Assembly (NCBI RefSeq): GCF_900608595.1
Contig: NZ_UWYY01000013.1
Coordinates: 62,001 to 126,000 of the forward strand
Source: Promicromonospora panici
Lineage (GTDB): Bacteria > Actinomycetota > Actinomycetes > Actinomycetales > Cellulomonadaceae
Direction of reading: 5' to 3'
DNA: 64,000 bases
Below are positions 8,503 to 15,376 of the stretch, piece after piece. Position numbers and translations under genes: made by a program. The notes beneath the pieces were generated by a model. The model was given only the letters and a program-made list of their open reading frames with translations. It did no database searches and had not been told where the DNA came from. How positions within the stretch are numbered: position 1 is the stretch's first letter; each line of letters opens with the position of its first letter.

Positions 8503-9765
8503 CTACTCGGCTATCGCTTCGAGGTTCGACTGGGCGCCACCGAGGATCTCCCGGGGGTCGCCCGTCCCGAGCGACTCCAGCTGGGAGTTGAGGTCGGTGA
8601 TGACGTCGGTCGCGCCGGCCCAGGTCGGCGGGAACTGCGCGTACTCGGCGCCGTCCAGGAAGGCAGCGAGGTCGGGGTTCGCGCTCGTCCAGTCCCCGGC
8701 GGCCGACTGGATCGACGGCATCGGGCCGAACGCCTCCGAGAAGGCGAGCTGCTGCTCGGTGCTCGTCAGGTGCTCGACGAGGCTGAGCGCGGCCTCCTGG
8801 TTGGGGCTGTCCGCGGCCATGCCCCAGCAGTTCGTGAACTGCAGGGTGCCTTTGCCGGCGGGACCGGCGGGCAGCTCGATGACCTGGTAGTCGACGTCGG
8901 GGAAGTCGTTGGTCAGGGCGCCGGTGATCCAGTTGCCCTCGACGGTCATGGCGGCCAGCTCCTTGCCGAAGGCCTCGCCGGGCCAGCCCGCGCCGAGGTC
9001 GGCCGCGTAGGCGAACGTGCCGTCCGTCAGGTGGGTCCGCACGTACTCGAGGCCCTCCACGCTGCCCTCGCTGTCGGCGACCGCTTCGTCGTCGACCACG
9101 AGCCCACCGCCGGCCTCGGCCATGAAGACGCCGAGGCGCTGGTACTCGTTGCTGAGCGCGAGGCCCACCTGCTTGTCGGTGGTGAGCGTCTCGGCGACGT
9201 CCGCCAGCTCGTCCCACGTGGTGGGGACGTCGGCGTCGGTGAGCCCGGCGTCCTCCCAGAGCTGGGTGTTGATCACGAGCGCGAGCGTCGAGAAGTCCTT
9301 CGGGGCGCAGTAGAACGTGTCGTCGACCGTGAAGTTCTCCACGAGGGAGGGGTAGAAGTCGTCCTTGTTCGCCAGGAGGTCGCCGTACGGCTGGAGCGAG
9401 CCGTTGTCCGCGTAGCCGGCGACCGCCTCGGGAGCGAGGTAGAACAGGTCCGGCGGGGTGCTTGCCGCGAAGCCCTGGGAGAGCTGCTGGGGCAGGTCGC
9501 TGGCGACCTGGACGTCGGCCATAACGCCGGAGTCCTCCGACCAGGCGGCGACGGCGTCCGTGACCGCGTCGGTCTCGGCGTCGCCGGACGACCCGATGAG
9601 GACCGTGAGGGCGTCGTCGGAGCTCGTGAGCCCGGTTGCGGTGCCCCCGGCGGCGTCGTCGGCGGGCTCCTCGAAGCCCGAACCGCCGCAGGCGGTGAGC
9701 ATGAGGGCGCCGGCGACGAGGAAGGCCCCCGTGCCGGCGAGACGCCGTGAGATGTGCCGTGTCAT
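8503..9765 (-). CDS. Extracellular sugar-binding lipoprotein (ABC transporter)
   Basis: 420 residues. The signal peptide ends in the lipobox LTAC, predicting lipidation at Cys26 and anchoring on the outer face of the membrane. The mature protein has the features of family-1 solute-binding proteins. It should deliver an oligosaccharide, probably an alpha-glucoside given the GH31 and debranching-type enzymes nearby, to the two permeases encoded immediately downstream. The ATG at 9765 is chosen over an upstream in-frame start at 9825 because AAGGAGAAGA sits 5 nt before it and it leaves a normal signal peptide. A LacI-type operator palindrome lies about 64 nt upstream. Confidence 0.92.
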   Translation of the reverse strand: MTRHISRRLAGTGAFLVAGALMLTACGGSGFEEPADDAAGGTATGLTSSDDALTVLIGSSGDAETDAVTDAVAAWSEDSGVMADVQVASDLPQQLSQGFAASTPPDLFYLAPEAVAGYADNGSLQPYGDLLANKDDFYPSLVENFTVDDTFYCAPKDFSTLALVINTQLWEDAGLTDADVPTTWDELADVAETLTTDKQVGLALSNEYQRLGVFMAEAGGGLVVDDEAVADSEGSVEGLEYVRTHLTDGTFAYAADLGAGWPGEAFGKELAAMTVEGNWITGALTNDFPDVDYQVIELPAGPAGKGTLQFTNCWGMAADSPNQEAALSLVEHLTSTEQQLAFSEAFGPMPSIQSAAGDWTSANPDLAAFLDGAEYAQFPPTWAGATDVITDLNSQLESLGTGDPREILGGAQSNLEAIAE

Positions 9766-9828
9766 GTGTCTCTTCTCCTTTGATGAGGCAGCACGCGGTG
9801 GTGGCCGGTCTGGCCTTGCTGGCAAAAG

Positions 9829-9842
9829 TTTGAACGATCAAA
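9829..9842. promoter_or_regulatory. LacI-type operator 1 (transporter side)
   Basis: TTTGAACGATCAAA is a near-perfect palindrome with a central CG, as expected for LacI/GalR proteins. It lies 64 nt upstream of the binding-protein ATG in the gap shared with the divergent LacI gene. A variant occurs at 9916-9929. Confidence 0.7.
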
Positions 9843-9915
9843 TCGTGCTAGCCAGGAGATTAAGGAGACGGCGGGTGCGGTGTCAAGGTGCGGCCGCCGA
9901 CACCATAGGATGACG

Positions 9916-9929
9916 TTTCGATCGTTCAA
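9916..9929. promoter_or_regulatory. LacI-type operator 2 (regulator side)
   Basis: TTTCGATCGTTCAA read on the other strand is TTGAACGATCGAAA, which shares TTGAACGATC with the site at 9829. It lies 36 nt upstream of the LacI ATG at 9965. The pair suggests that the divergent LacI protein controls both the transporter operon and itself. Confidence 0.7.
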
Positions 9930-9964
9930 GACAACGGCCAAGGCAGCGGCAGGAAGGAGTCACC

Positions 9965-10975
9965 ATGGCGAAGGCCCCGACCGTGGAGGACGTCGCACGC
10001 GCCGCCGGCGTCTCCCGCCAGACCGTCTCCAACGTCCTGAACGCCCCGGACATCGTGCGCGGCGCCACCCGCGAACGCGTCGAGCGGGCGATCGCCGAGC
10101 TCGGCTACCGCCCGCACGCCGCCGCACGCCGGCTCCGCACCCGGCGCAGCTCGACCATCGGGGTGCGCCTCGACCCGTATCTCGGCGGGATCTCCGGCGT
10201 GGTGCTCGACCGCTTCGTGCACGCGCTCACCGAGCGGGCCAGCGAGCGGGGCATGCGGATCATGCTGTACGCGGCGCACACGCCCGCCGAGGAGATCGAG
10301 CGCATGGGGGACCTCGTCGACGGCGGCGAGATCGACGCGATAGTGCTCACCGGCACGTCCCGCGAGGACACCCGGACGAACTGGTTGCAGGAGCGCGACG
10401 TACCCTTCGTCTCGTTCGGCCGCCCGTGGCGCGACGACGACACGGGCGCGCCCGCGCACCCCTGGGTCGACGTCGACGGCGCCGCCGGCACCCGTGCCGC
10501 GACGCGGCACCTGCTCGACCACGCGGGCTCGCGGATCGCCTTCCTCGGCTGGCCCGAGGGCTCGGGCACCGGGGGCGACCGCGCCCGCGGCTGGGGCGAG
10601 GAGATGTCCCGCGCCGGGACCTCGGGCCCGCGCTGGTACGTCGAGGAGAGCGTCGGCCGGGCGCGGGAGGTGGCCGGGGCCGAGCTCGCGGCCGACCCGG
10701 CCGTCGACGGCGTCGTCTGCGTGAGCGACGCGCTCGCCATCGGGGCGCACCTGGCCGCCACCGCCCTGGGGCGGCCCGAGCTCCCCGTGGTCGGGTTCGA
10801 CAACACGCCCGCCGCCGAGGCGCTCGGTATCGCCAGCGTCGAGCAGCTGCCGGAGCAGGTCGCCGTCGGGGTGCTGGACCTGCTGATGGGGCCGACGGGC
10901 GGTATCGTCCTGCGCCGAAGCTATGCCGCCGAGGCGGCATATGTCCTGGTGGAGCCCCGCCTGGTGGTGCGCTGA
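9965..10975 (+). CDS. LacI-family transcriptional regulator (divergent to transporter)
   Basis: 336 residues. The N-terminal helix-turn-helix (TVEDVARAAGVSRQTVSNVLN) and hinge (YRPHAAARRLRTRRSSTIG) are canonical. The sensor domain contains the usual PVVGFDNTPAAEALG segment. The ATG is preceded by AGGAAGGAG at 6-nt spacing. It is transcribed away from the sugar-transporter operon with two shared palindromic operators between them, so it is probably the local repressor relieved by an alpha-glucoside. The ligand is inferred from neighbours only. It is a different subtype from the LacI gene at 3583. Confidence 0.92.
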   Translation: MAKAPTVEDVARAAGVSRQTVSNVLNAPDIVRGATRERVERAIAELGYRPHAAARRLRTRRSSTIGVRLDPYLGGISGVVLDRFVHALTERASERGMRIMLYAAHTPAEEIERMGDLVDGGEIDAIVLTGTSREDTRTNWLQERDVPFVSFGRPWRDDDTGAPAHPWVDVDGAAGTRAATRHLLDHAGSRIAFLGWPEGSGTGGDRARGWGEEMSRAGTSGPRWYVEESVGRAREVAGAELAADPAVDGVVCVSDALAIGAHLAATALGRPELPVVGFDNTPAAEALGIASVEQLPEQVAVGVLDLLMGPTGGIVLRRSYAAEAAYVLVEPRLVVR

Positions 10976-10998
10976 CCTCGACCGCGACGTGGGCGCTC

Positions 10999-11077
10999 CT
11001 GACTCCGGTTCAGCAGGCTCGGGAAGACCACAATCGACCCGATAGTGGTCGCTTCTCGCCTGCTGAATCGCCGTCAG
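10999..11077. repeat. 79-nt imperfect palindrome, family B copy 1
   Basis: The element has nested complementary arms: CTGAC/GTCAG at the ends (extending to CTCCTGAC at 10996 and GTCAGGAG at 11080), TTCAGCAGGC/GCCTGCTGAA inside, and ACCAC/GTGGT around a core AATCGACCCGATA. It is in direct orientation with, and about three-quarters identical by eye to, 12250-12328. It lies just past the LacI stop, so it may terminate that transcript. Confidence 0.8.
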
Positions 11078-11244
11078 GAGTGAGCCCGACGCTGCGCTCC
11101 CGCAAATCGTTCGATGGCGGTCACAGCCCTTCCTCCCGGGAGCACACCGCTGCGAGGTCGACCACAGTTCGGCGTTAGCCAGGTTGTGCACAGCCTCGGC
11201 CGGCGCACGCTCGGCAGCAGGCCCAGCGGTGATCTGATCCCGGC

Positions 11245-12243
11245 ATGCGTTCCCTCAGCGCCGTCCCACCAGCAGTGGGCGACCTTGCCGCCGGCCAGGA
11301 GGGTCTTGTCTCGGTGCTGCAGTGCTACGCCGCCGGGGTCGACCGGCGCCGGATACATCGGCTCGTCCGGCACGGCGTCTGGCGGTGGGAGGGCGACCGT
11401 GTCATCGACACGGATCCCGTCCCGCCGTCGACAAGGGTTCGAGACGACTACTTCGACCACATCCGACGACGGTCCGCCGTCAAAGGTCTGCTTGCCCGCC
11501 CCGGAACCGCGGCAGTCGGAGCCGCCGCGGTCGCCCTGCACGGAGTGGCGGGCCTGCCCCGTCACATCGAGCCGGAGGTCGCCTATCCCAGAGGCGCTCG
11601 TCACAGAGGGCGGGACGGCGTCGTCGTGCGCCAGTACGGAAACTTCGAGACCGAGCGGTACGGCAGCTGGCGCATCGCCAAGATCGAGCACGCGCTCGCC
11701 CAGGCGCTGCCGTGCCTGTCCCGGGACGACGCCGTCGCCGTCATCGGCAGCGCCCTTAACAAGAAGCTGATCAACGAGGCCGGACTCGCCAAGGTCGAAC
11801 GGCTGCTGCACGGTCGCCGTGATGCCGGGCAAGTGCTGGGCTGGCTCAGCCTCGCCACCAGCGAGGACGAGTCCCCCGCGGAGACCGACGCCCGGCTCTC
11901 CTGCATCGACAACGGCGTACCCCCGGACCGGGTCCAGGTCGTGTTCCACAGGAACGGGCACTTTCTCGCCCGCTGCGACTTTGGCTGGCACCTGCACGAC
12001 GGGCGCTGGCTCGTGGTGGAGATCGACGGTGTCGGTCCACATTCCACACCGGAAGCGCTCGTCAACGACGCACCCCGCCAGAATCGACTCCTGGCGACCG
12101 GGATGGTCGTCATGCTGCGCTTCAAGCCCTCCGACAACGACCGGCCGGGCGGGATCGGGGCCGCGGTGGCCGCTCGGCTCGAAGAGCTGGGCGGCTGGAC
12201 GCCGTCGCCCATCGACGACCACCAGGCCCCGATCAACCTCTGA
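11245..12243 (+). CDS. AbiEi-like winged-helix / DUF559-type nuclease-fold protein
   Basis: 332 residues. The N-terminus (GLVSVLQCYAAGVDRRRIHRLVRHGVWRW) resembles the AbiEi-type winged helix-turn-helix common in actinobacterial single-gene proteins. The C-terminus has RCDFGWHLHDGRWLVVEIDGVGPH, which fits the D...ExD/K core of the restriction-endonuclease (Vsr/DUF559) fold. Such genes are often annotated as type IV antitoxin-domain proteins, but no AbiEii-type toxin partner is adjacent. A role in DNA cleavage or defence is inference only. The gene stands alone between two copies of a 79-nt palindromic element. The start is the ATG at 11245. No strong ribosome-binding site is visible, so it could be leaderless or start slightly downstream. 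Confidence 0.65.
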   Translation: MRSLSAVPPAVGDLAAGQEGLVSVLQCYAAGVDRRRIHRLVRHGVWRWEGDRVIDTDPVPPSTRVRDDYFDHIRRRSAVKGLLARPGTAAVGAAAVALHGVAGLPRHIEPEVAYPRGARHRGRDGVVVRQYGNFETERYGSWRIAKIEHALAQALPCLSRDDAVAVIGSALNKKLINEAGLAKVERLLHGRRDAGQVLGWLSLATSEDESPAETDARLSCIDNGVPPDRVQVVFHRNGHFLARCDFGWHLHDGRWLVVEIDGVGPHSTPEALVNDAPRQNRLLATGMVVMLRFKPSDNDRPGGIGAAVAARLEELGGWTPSPIDDHQAPINL

Positions 12244-12249
12244 CGCCTG

Positions 12250-12328
12250 CTGAGCTCGATTCAGTAGGCTCGGGACGAGCACAATCGGACCGACAACGGC
12301 CGCTTCCCGCCTGCTGAACGCGAGTCAG
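12250..12328. repeat. 79-nt imperfect palindrome, family B copy 2
   Basis: Same length and orientation as the element at 10999-11077, with TTCAGTAGGC / GCCTGCTGAA arms, a CTGAG/GTCAG end pair and core AATCGGACCGACAACGG. It lies between the convergent nuclease-like and anti-sigma genes, where it could terminate both transcripts. Confidence 0.8.
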
Positions 12329-12353
12329 AGGGCGGGCGACTCGGGCGGTCTAC

Positions 12354-13238
12354 TCATGGAAGGGAGGCCGTCGACCACGTCTCGCCGTCCGGGGTCGTCA
12401 GGCGAACCGACAAGACGTCGTGCACGGGGACGTCCAGCACGCCGCCTGCCGTGCAGACATGCGCCTCCACGACGCACGCCCCGAGCGGTACGTCGCGGGT
12501 GCCGGAGGAGGGGTCCGTTCCGAGGTTCGCTTCGGCGGAGTCTGCTCTGTCGGGGTCTGCTTCGTAGGGGTAGCCGCCCGCGGCGTCCGCTCCGGTGTCC
12601 GGCCCGGCAACCGATCCGTCCTCGACGGTGACGACGACGTCGTAGTTCGCGGCCGGCCCGGCGTCGCGGACCACCACGTACGCCCAGGATGGCTCGCCCT
12701 CGTAGAGGAAGACCGTGCCGACGGACTGCGCCGAGCCCTCTGGCCCGGCTTCCGTGGTGAGGTCGGCTGCCGCGAGGTAGCGGCCGTTCGCCGTGTCGAG
12801 CGTCGCGCGGTAGGACGTGGCCAGCTCGCGGTCCGGTGCCGTGGCGAGCCACACGCCGGTGCCGCCGACGGCGAGCAGGCCCGCTCCCAGGGCGGCGGCG
12901 AGGACGGCGCGCTGGGCCCGGTGCCGCCGGATCGTCGTCGGGCGGATGGGTTCCGCCGGCTGGTCCGGCCCCGTCGGCGAGCGCGCGCCCTGGTCGGGCG
13001 TGAGCTGGGCGAGGACGCGACCCTCGAAGTCCGCCGAGGGGTCCCGCTCCGGGACGAGGAGGAGCAGCTCGTCGGCGGCGTCGGCCAGCGACGAGAGCTC
13101 GTCCCGGCAGCGCTCACAGGTGGCGAGGTGCGCCATGACCACGCCCCGTGTGGTGCCGTCGGCAACCCCGAGCGCCACCTCGGTCAGCGCGTCGCGCAGC
13201 TCGGCGCACCGTTCGTCCGCCGTCCCGTCGGTCGTCAT
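12354..13238 (-). CDS. Membrane anti-sigma factor with zinc-finger (ZAS) motif
   Basis: 294 residues from the ATG at 13238, which overlaps the sigma-gene stop (ATGA). His37-x3-Cys41-x2-Cys44 (HLATCERC) is the zinc-binding anti-sigma motif of the cytoplasmic domain. One transmembrane helix follows at about 111-133 (AVLAAALGAGLLAVGGTGVW), leaving an extracytoplasmic domain of about 160 residues resembling the C-terminal sensor part of RskA-like proteins. It should bind and inhibit the ECF sigma encoded just upstream until an external signal triggers release or proteolysis. The extracytoplasmic half is rich in Asp/Glu with a short acidic repeat (DADPDRADSAEAN-like), and its ligand is unknown. 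Confidence 0.88.
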   Translation of the reverse strand: MTTDGTADERCAELRDALTEVALGVADGTTRGVVMAHLATCERCRDELSSLADAADELLLLVPERDPSADFEGRVLAQLTPDQGARSPTGPDQPAEPIRPTTIRRHRAQRAVLAAALGAGLLAVGGTGVWLATAPDRELATSYRATLDTANGRYLAAADLTTEAGPEGSAQSVGTVFLYEGEPSWAYVVVRDAGPAANYDVVVTVEDGSVAGPDTGADAAGGYPYEADPDRADSAEANLGTDPSSGTRDVPLGACVVEAHVCTAGGVLDVPVHDVLSVRLTTPDGETWSTASLP

Positions 13239-13783
13239 GGTGTGTCCGCCTCCTTCCTGCTCGTCAGCTCGTCGCGCAGGTGCCGCAGGCCCAGCCGGAT
13301 GCGGGTCTTCGCCGTCCCGAGCGGTACGCCGGTCCGCTCGGCGATCTCCGCCCCGCTGAGCCCGAAGACCGCGGCCAGCACCACCGCCGTCGCCTGTTCC
13401 CGCGGCACCTGGGCGAGCGCCGCGTTCACCGTGGTGCCGGTCGCCACACGTTCGGCGAGCCGGTCGGGGTCGGCGATCGTCTCCACCATGACCAGCGGGT
13501 CGACCGGGACGTCGCGCCGCACGCGCAGCACGTCGATCGCCGCGTGCCGGGCGATGGCGAGGAGCCACGTCGTCGCGCGGCCGCGCCGGGGATCGAAGGC
13601 GCCGGCGTGCCGCCACGCGCGGACGAAAGTCTCCTGCGCCACCTCCTCGGCGACGGCGGGGATGCCGACCACGAAGAGTGCGAGCCCGTACACCCGGGCC
13701 TGGTGGCGGCGCACGAAGACGGCCGCCGCGTCCGGGTCGTCCGCGGCCATCCCGGCGAGCAGCGCCTCGTCCGATGCCGTCAT
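13235..13783 (-). CDS. ECF-type RNA polymerase sigma factor
   Basis: 182 residues. Region 2 (ARVYGLALFVVGIPAVAEEV then AQETFVRAWRHAGAFDP) and region 4 (LSGAEIAERTGVPLGTAKTRIRLGLRHLRDEL) are clear, with no SnoaL or other C-terminal extension. It pairs with the anti-sigma gene that overlaps its stop. Its own upstream sequence and those of two nearby lipoprotein genes share a GAGATCC...CGTAAG-like motif, so it probably autoregulates and drives the neighbouring lipoprotein genes. It resembles SigK/SigL-type factors, but assigning a precise ECF group needs a profile search. Confidence 0.92.
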   Translation of the reverse strand: MTASDEALLAGMAADDPDAAAVFVRRHQARVYGLALFVVGIPAVAEEVAQETFVRAWRHAGAFDPRRGRATTWLLAIARHAAIDVLRVRRDVPVDPLVMVETIADPDRLAERVATGTTVNAALAQVPREQATAVVLAAVFGLSGAEIAERTGVPLGTAKTRIRLGLRHLRDELTSRKEADTP

Positions 13784-13790
13784 GTCCTTT

Positions 13791-13819
13791 CCTACGTACG
13801 ACTCCCGCTCGTGGATCTC
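13791..13819 (-). promoter_or_regulatory. Putative ECF autoregulatory promoter
   Basis: On the minus strand GAGATCC (13819-13813) is followed after 16 nt by CGTAGG (13796-13791), 7 nt before the sigma ATG. It matches the two plus-strand motifs at 13830 and 15036 in sequence, with spacing one base shorter. The short distance to the ATG would give a very short or absent leader. Confidence 0.5.
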
Positions 13820-13829
13820 GCAACGGTGC

Positions 13830-13861
13830 GAGAGATCCGTCCGGGTGCCTGACCGCGTAAG
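13830..13861 (+). promoter_or_regulatory. Putative ECF promoter for lipoprotein operon
   Basis: GAGAGATCCGTCCGGGT (-35 region) followed by CGTAAG at 13856-13861 (-10 region). The same two blocks recur at identical spacing (21 nt from the A of ATCC to the C of CGTAAG) upstream of the second lipoprotein gene. The predicted start point near 13868 places the ATG at 13897 behind a leader of about 30 nt with a GAGGAGGAA ribosome-binding site. Confidence 0.65.
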
Positions 13862-13896
13862 GACAGGTGACGGACGAACCGGAACGAGGAGGAACC

Positions 13897-14352
13897 ATGT
13901 CCAGACTACGAGGGGCGAAGCTCGCCGCCGGAGCGGCGCTGACCGTCCTGCTCGCGACGGGCTGCGGCGGCGGAGGAACGGGCGGCGGAGGCGGTGGCGG
14001 TGGTGGCGACGCCGGTGGCGGCGGCATGACCCTGGAGATCACGTCGCCCGCGGACGGCGACACGGTCGACGTGCCGTTCACCGTCGAGCTGGCCTCCAGC
14101 GAGGAGCTCGGCCCGACCGACTCGGGCCTGCACCACGTCCACGTGTACTTCAACGGCAACGAGGAGGAGTTCATGGTGGTCGAGAGCGAGAGCACCGAGG
14201 TCACCGACCTGCCCGAGGGCGAGCACGTGGTCAACGCATCCCTGCGCAACGCGGACCACTCGCCCGCCGGCGTCGAGACCGAGGTCACCGTGACCGTCGG
14301 GACCGGCGGTGCGGGGAGCGACACGGGCGACGACGGTGGTACCGACTACTGA
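13897..14352 (+). CDS. Small exported lipoprotein with Ig-like/DUF4399-like domain
   Basis: 151 residues. The signal sequence ends in LLATGC, predicting lipidation at Cys23, followed by a Gly-only linker of about 20 residues. The mature domain (about 45-138) has TSPADGDTVDVPFTVELAS and LHHVHVYFNG, resembling small Ig-like domains of the DUF4399 kind found in extracytoplasmic proteins. The function is unknown. The ATG is chosen over GTG 13867 because the latter would lie at the predicted transcription start. It is the first gene after the ECF-type promoter and overlaps the cytochrome b561-like gene. Its signal sequence, 5' leader and promoter are duplicated at 15036-15240. Confidence 0.72.
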   Translation: MSRLRGAKLAAGAALTVLLATGCGGGGTGGGGGGGGGDAGGGGMTLEITSPADGDTVDVPFTVELASSEELGPTDSGLHHVHVYFNGNEEEFMVVESESTEVTDLPEGEHVVNASLRNADHSPAGVETEVTVTVGTGGAGSDTGDDGGTDY

Positions 14353-15010
14353 GCGGGGCGGCTCGTGGGCGGGCACCGTCGAGCGCAACCGCCGTCCGGC
14401 ACGGTGGTTCCATGCCGGCGTCTACGTGACCGTCCTCGTGCTGCTGGCCACCGGGTGGTGGCTCCTGCTCGGGTACGAGGGCCGCCCGAGCGTGCTCGCC
14501 CGCGCCACCGGCATGCCGGACGCCGACCTGCACACCGTCACCGGCTGGGTCCTCGCGGGGCTGACGGCGCTGGCCGCCGTCGTCGGCGCGCGGGGGTGGC
14601 GCACCTTCTGGGGCGAGTCCGTCCGGTTCCGCCACGGCGACGCCGCGTGGTTCCGGCGCTGGCCGGCCGCGATCTTCACCGGACGGTTCGGGCGGCACGA
14701 GGGCCGGTTCGACCCCGGGCAGCGCATCGCGAACCTGGTGCTCGTCGCGACGCTGCTCGCCCTCGTCGTATCCGGGGTGGGCCTGGCGCTCGTCAGCGGG
14801 GGTCCGGCGTTCGTGTGGTTCGCCCAGGTGCACCGGTGGTCGACGTACGTGGTGACCCCCGTCGTCGTCGGGCACATGATCATCGCCTCCGGGATCCTGC
14901 CCGGGTACCGCGGGGTGTGGCGGGCGATGCACCTGGGTGGCCACCTCCGCCGGGCCGACGCCGAGCGCGTCTGGCCGGCCTGGACGGAACGAACCGGGCC
15001 CCCGCACTGA
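14309..15010 (+). CDS. Cytochrome b561 / formate-dehydrogenase-gamma-like membrane protein
   Basis: 233 residues with four hydrophobic helices (about 35-54, 77-93, 139-162, 178-196). Histidines in or next to them (His35, His75, His175, His189) are candidate heme b ligands, as in the di-heme cytochrome b561/FdnI-type family. It would pass electrons in the membrane, for example between quinones and an extracytoplasmic partner. No dehydrogenase catalytic subunit is adjacent. It overlaps the lipoprotein gene by up to 44 nt. The start may be GTG 14309 or GTG 14336, neither with a strong ribosome-binding site. Cotranscription with the lipoprotein from the ECF-type promoter is likely. Confidence 0.75.
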   Translation: MRGATRATTVVPTTERGGSWAGTVERNRRPARWFHAGVYVTVLVLLATGWWLLLGYEGRPSVLARATGMPDADLHTVTGWVLAGLTALAAVVGARGWRTFWGESVRFRHGDAAWFRRWPAAIFTGRFGRHEGRFDPGQRIANLVLVATLLALVVSGVGLALVSGGPAFVWFAQVHRWSTYVVTPVVVGHMIIASGILPGYRGVWRAMHLGGHLRRADAERVWPAWTERTGPPH

Positions 15011-15035
15011 GCGCGACCGGGGTCGCCAGCAGGGC

Positions 15036-15067
15036 GAGAGATCCGTCCGGGCGACCCGGCACGTAAG
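15036..15067 (+). promoter_or_regulatory. Putative ECF promoter, second copy
   Basis: GAGAGATCCGTCCGGG is followed by CGTAAG at 15062-15067, with the same 21-nt register as the copy at 13830. It drives the truncated lipoprotein gene at 15115. Confidence 0.62.
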
Positions 15068-15114
15068 GAGGTATGAAGGATATCTAGGAGGACGGACCGG
15101 AACGAGGAGGCGCC

Positions 15115-15312
15115 ATGTCCAGACTGCGAGGGTCCATCTCACGAGGTGCGAAGCTCGTCGCCGGAGCAGGACTGACCGTCCTGCTCCTCGCAACGAGCTG
15201 CGGCGGTGGTGGCGGAGGCGGCGGAGGCGGCGGTTACAGCGTCGCCGACGCGGGAACCGTCGAGGTCACCAAGCCCGTCCCCGCACCCGACGAGCAAAAG
15301 CGATTGTTGTGA
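15115..15312 (+). CDS. Short lipoprotein, truncated duplicate of the 13897 gene
   Basis: 65 residues. The first about 40 (MSRLRG...KLVAGAGLTVLLLATSCGGG) match the signal peptide, lipobox (Cys29) and Gly linker of the lipoprotein at 13897. The leader (GGAACGAGGAGG) and promoter are also duplicated. Only about 25 residues follow the linker, with no recognisable domain. The last codons and the TGA fall inside or against the left arm of the hairpin element at 15306. It is probably a degenerate duplicate, though a short expressed lipopeptide cannot be excluded. Confidence 0.55.
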   Translation: MSRLRGSISRGAKLVAGAGLTVLLLATSCGGGGGGGGGGGYSVADAGTVEVTKPVPAPDEQKRLL

Positions 15313-15366
15313 GCGCGATCGTTGCGCCTAAAACGGACCGATAGTCGCAACGATCCCGCCCACAAC
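15306..15366. terminator. Bidirectional hairpin, family B-like
   Basis: Arms 15306-15326 and 15346-15366 pair over 21 positions with two mismatches around a 19-nt loop. The loop contains ACGGACCGATAGT, related to the cores of the 79-nt elements (ATCGGACCGACAAC at 12284 and ATCGACCCGATAGT at 11033). It sits between convergent genes (15312 and 15377), so termination in both directions is likely. Confidence 0.7.
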
Positions 15367-15376
15367 CAAGGCCCTG

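Noticed and set aside
10999..12328. Insertion-sequence interpretation of the two 79-nt elements
   Set aside because: They are direct rather than inverted copies, no transposase is encoded between them, and no target-site duplication could be made out.
13867..13896. Upstream GTG start for the first lipoprotein gene
   Set aside because: It falls about 6 nt after the predicted -10 element and would spoil the signal peptide; the ATG at 13897 has a strong ribosome-binding site.
15073..15087. Tiny reading frame encoding MKDI after AAGGAGGT in the second lipoprotein leader
   Set aside because: The ATG lies at the predicted transcription start and the ribosome-binding site abuts it; four codons are too little evidence for a leader peptide.
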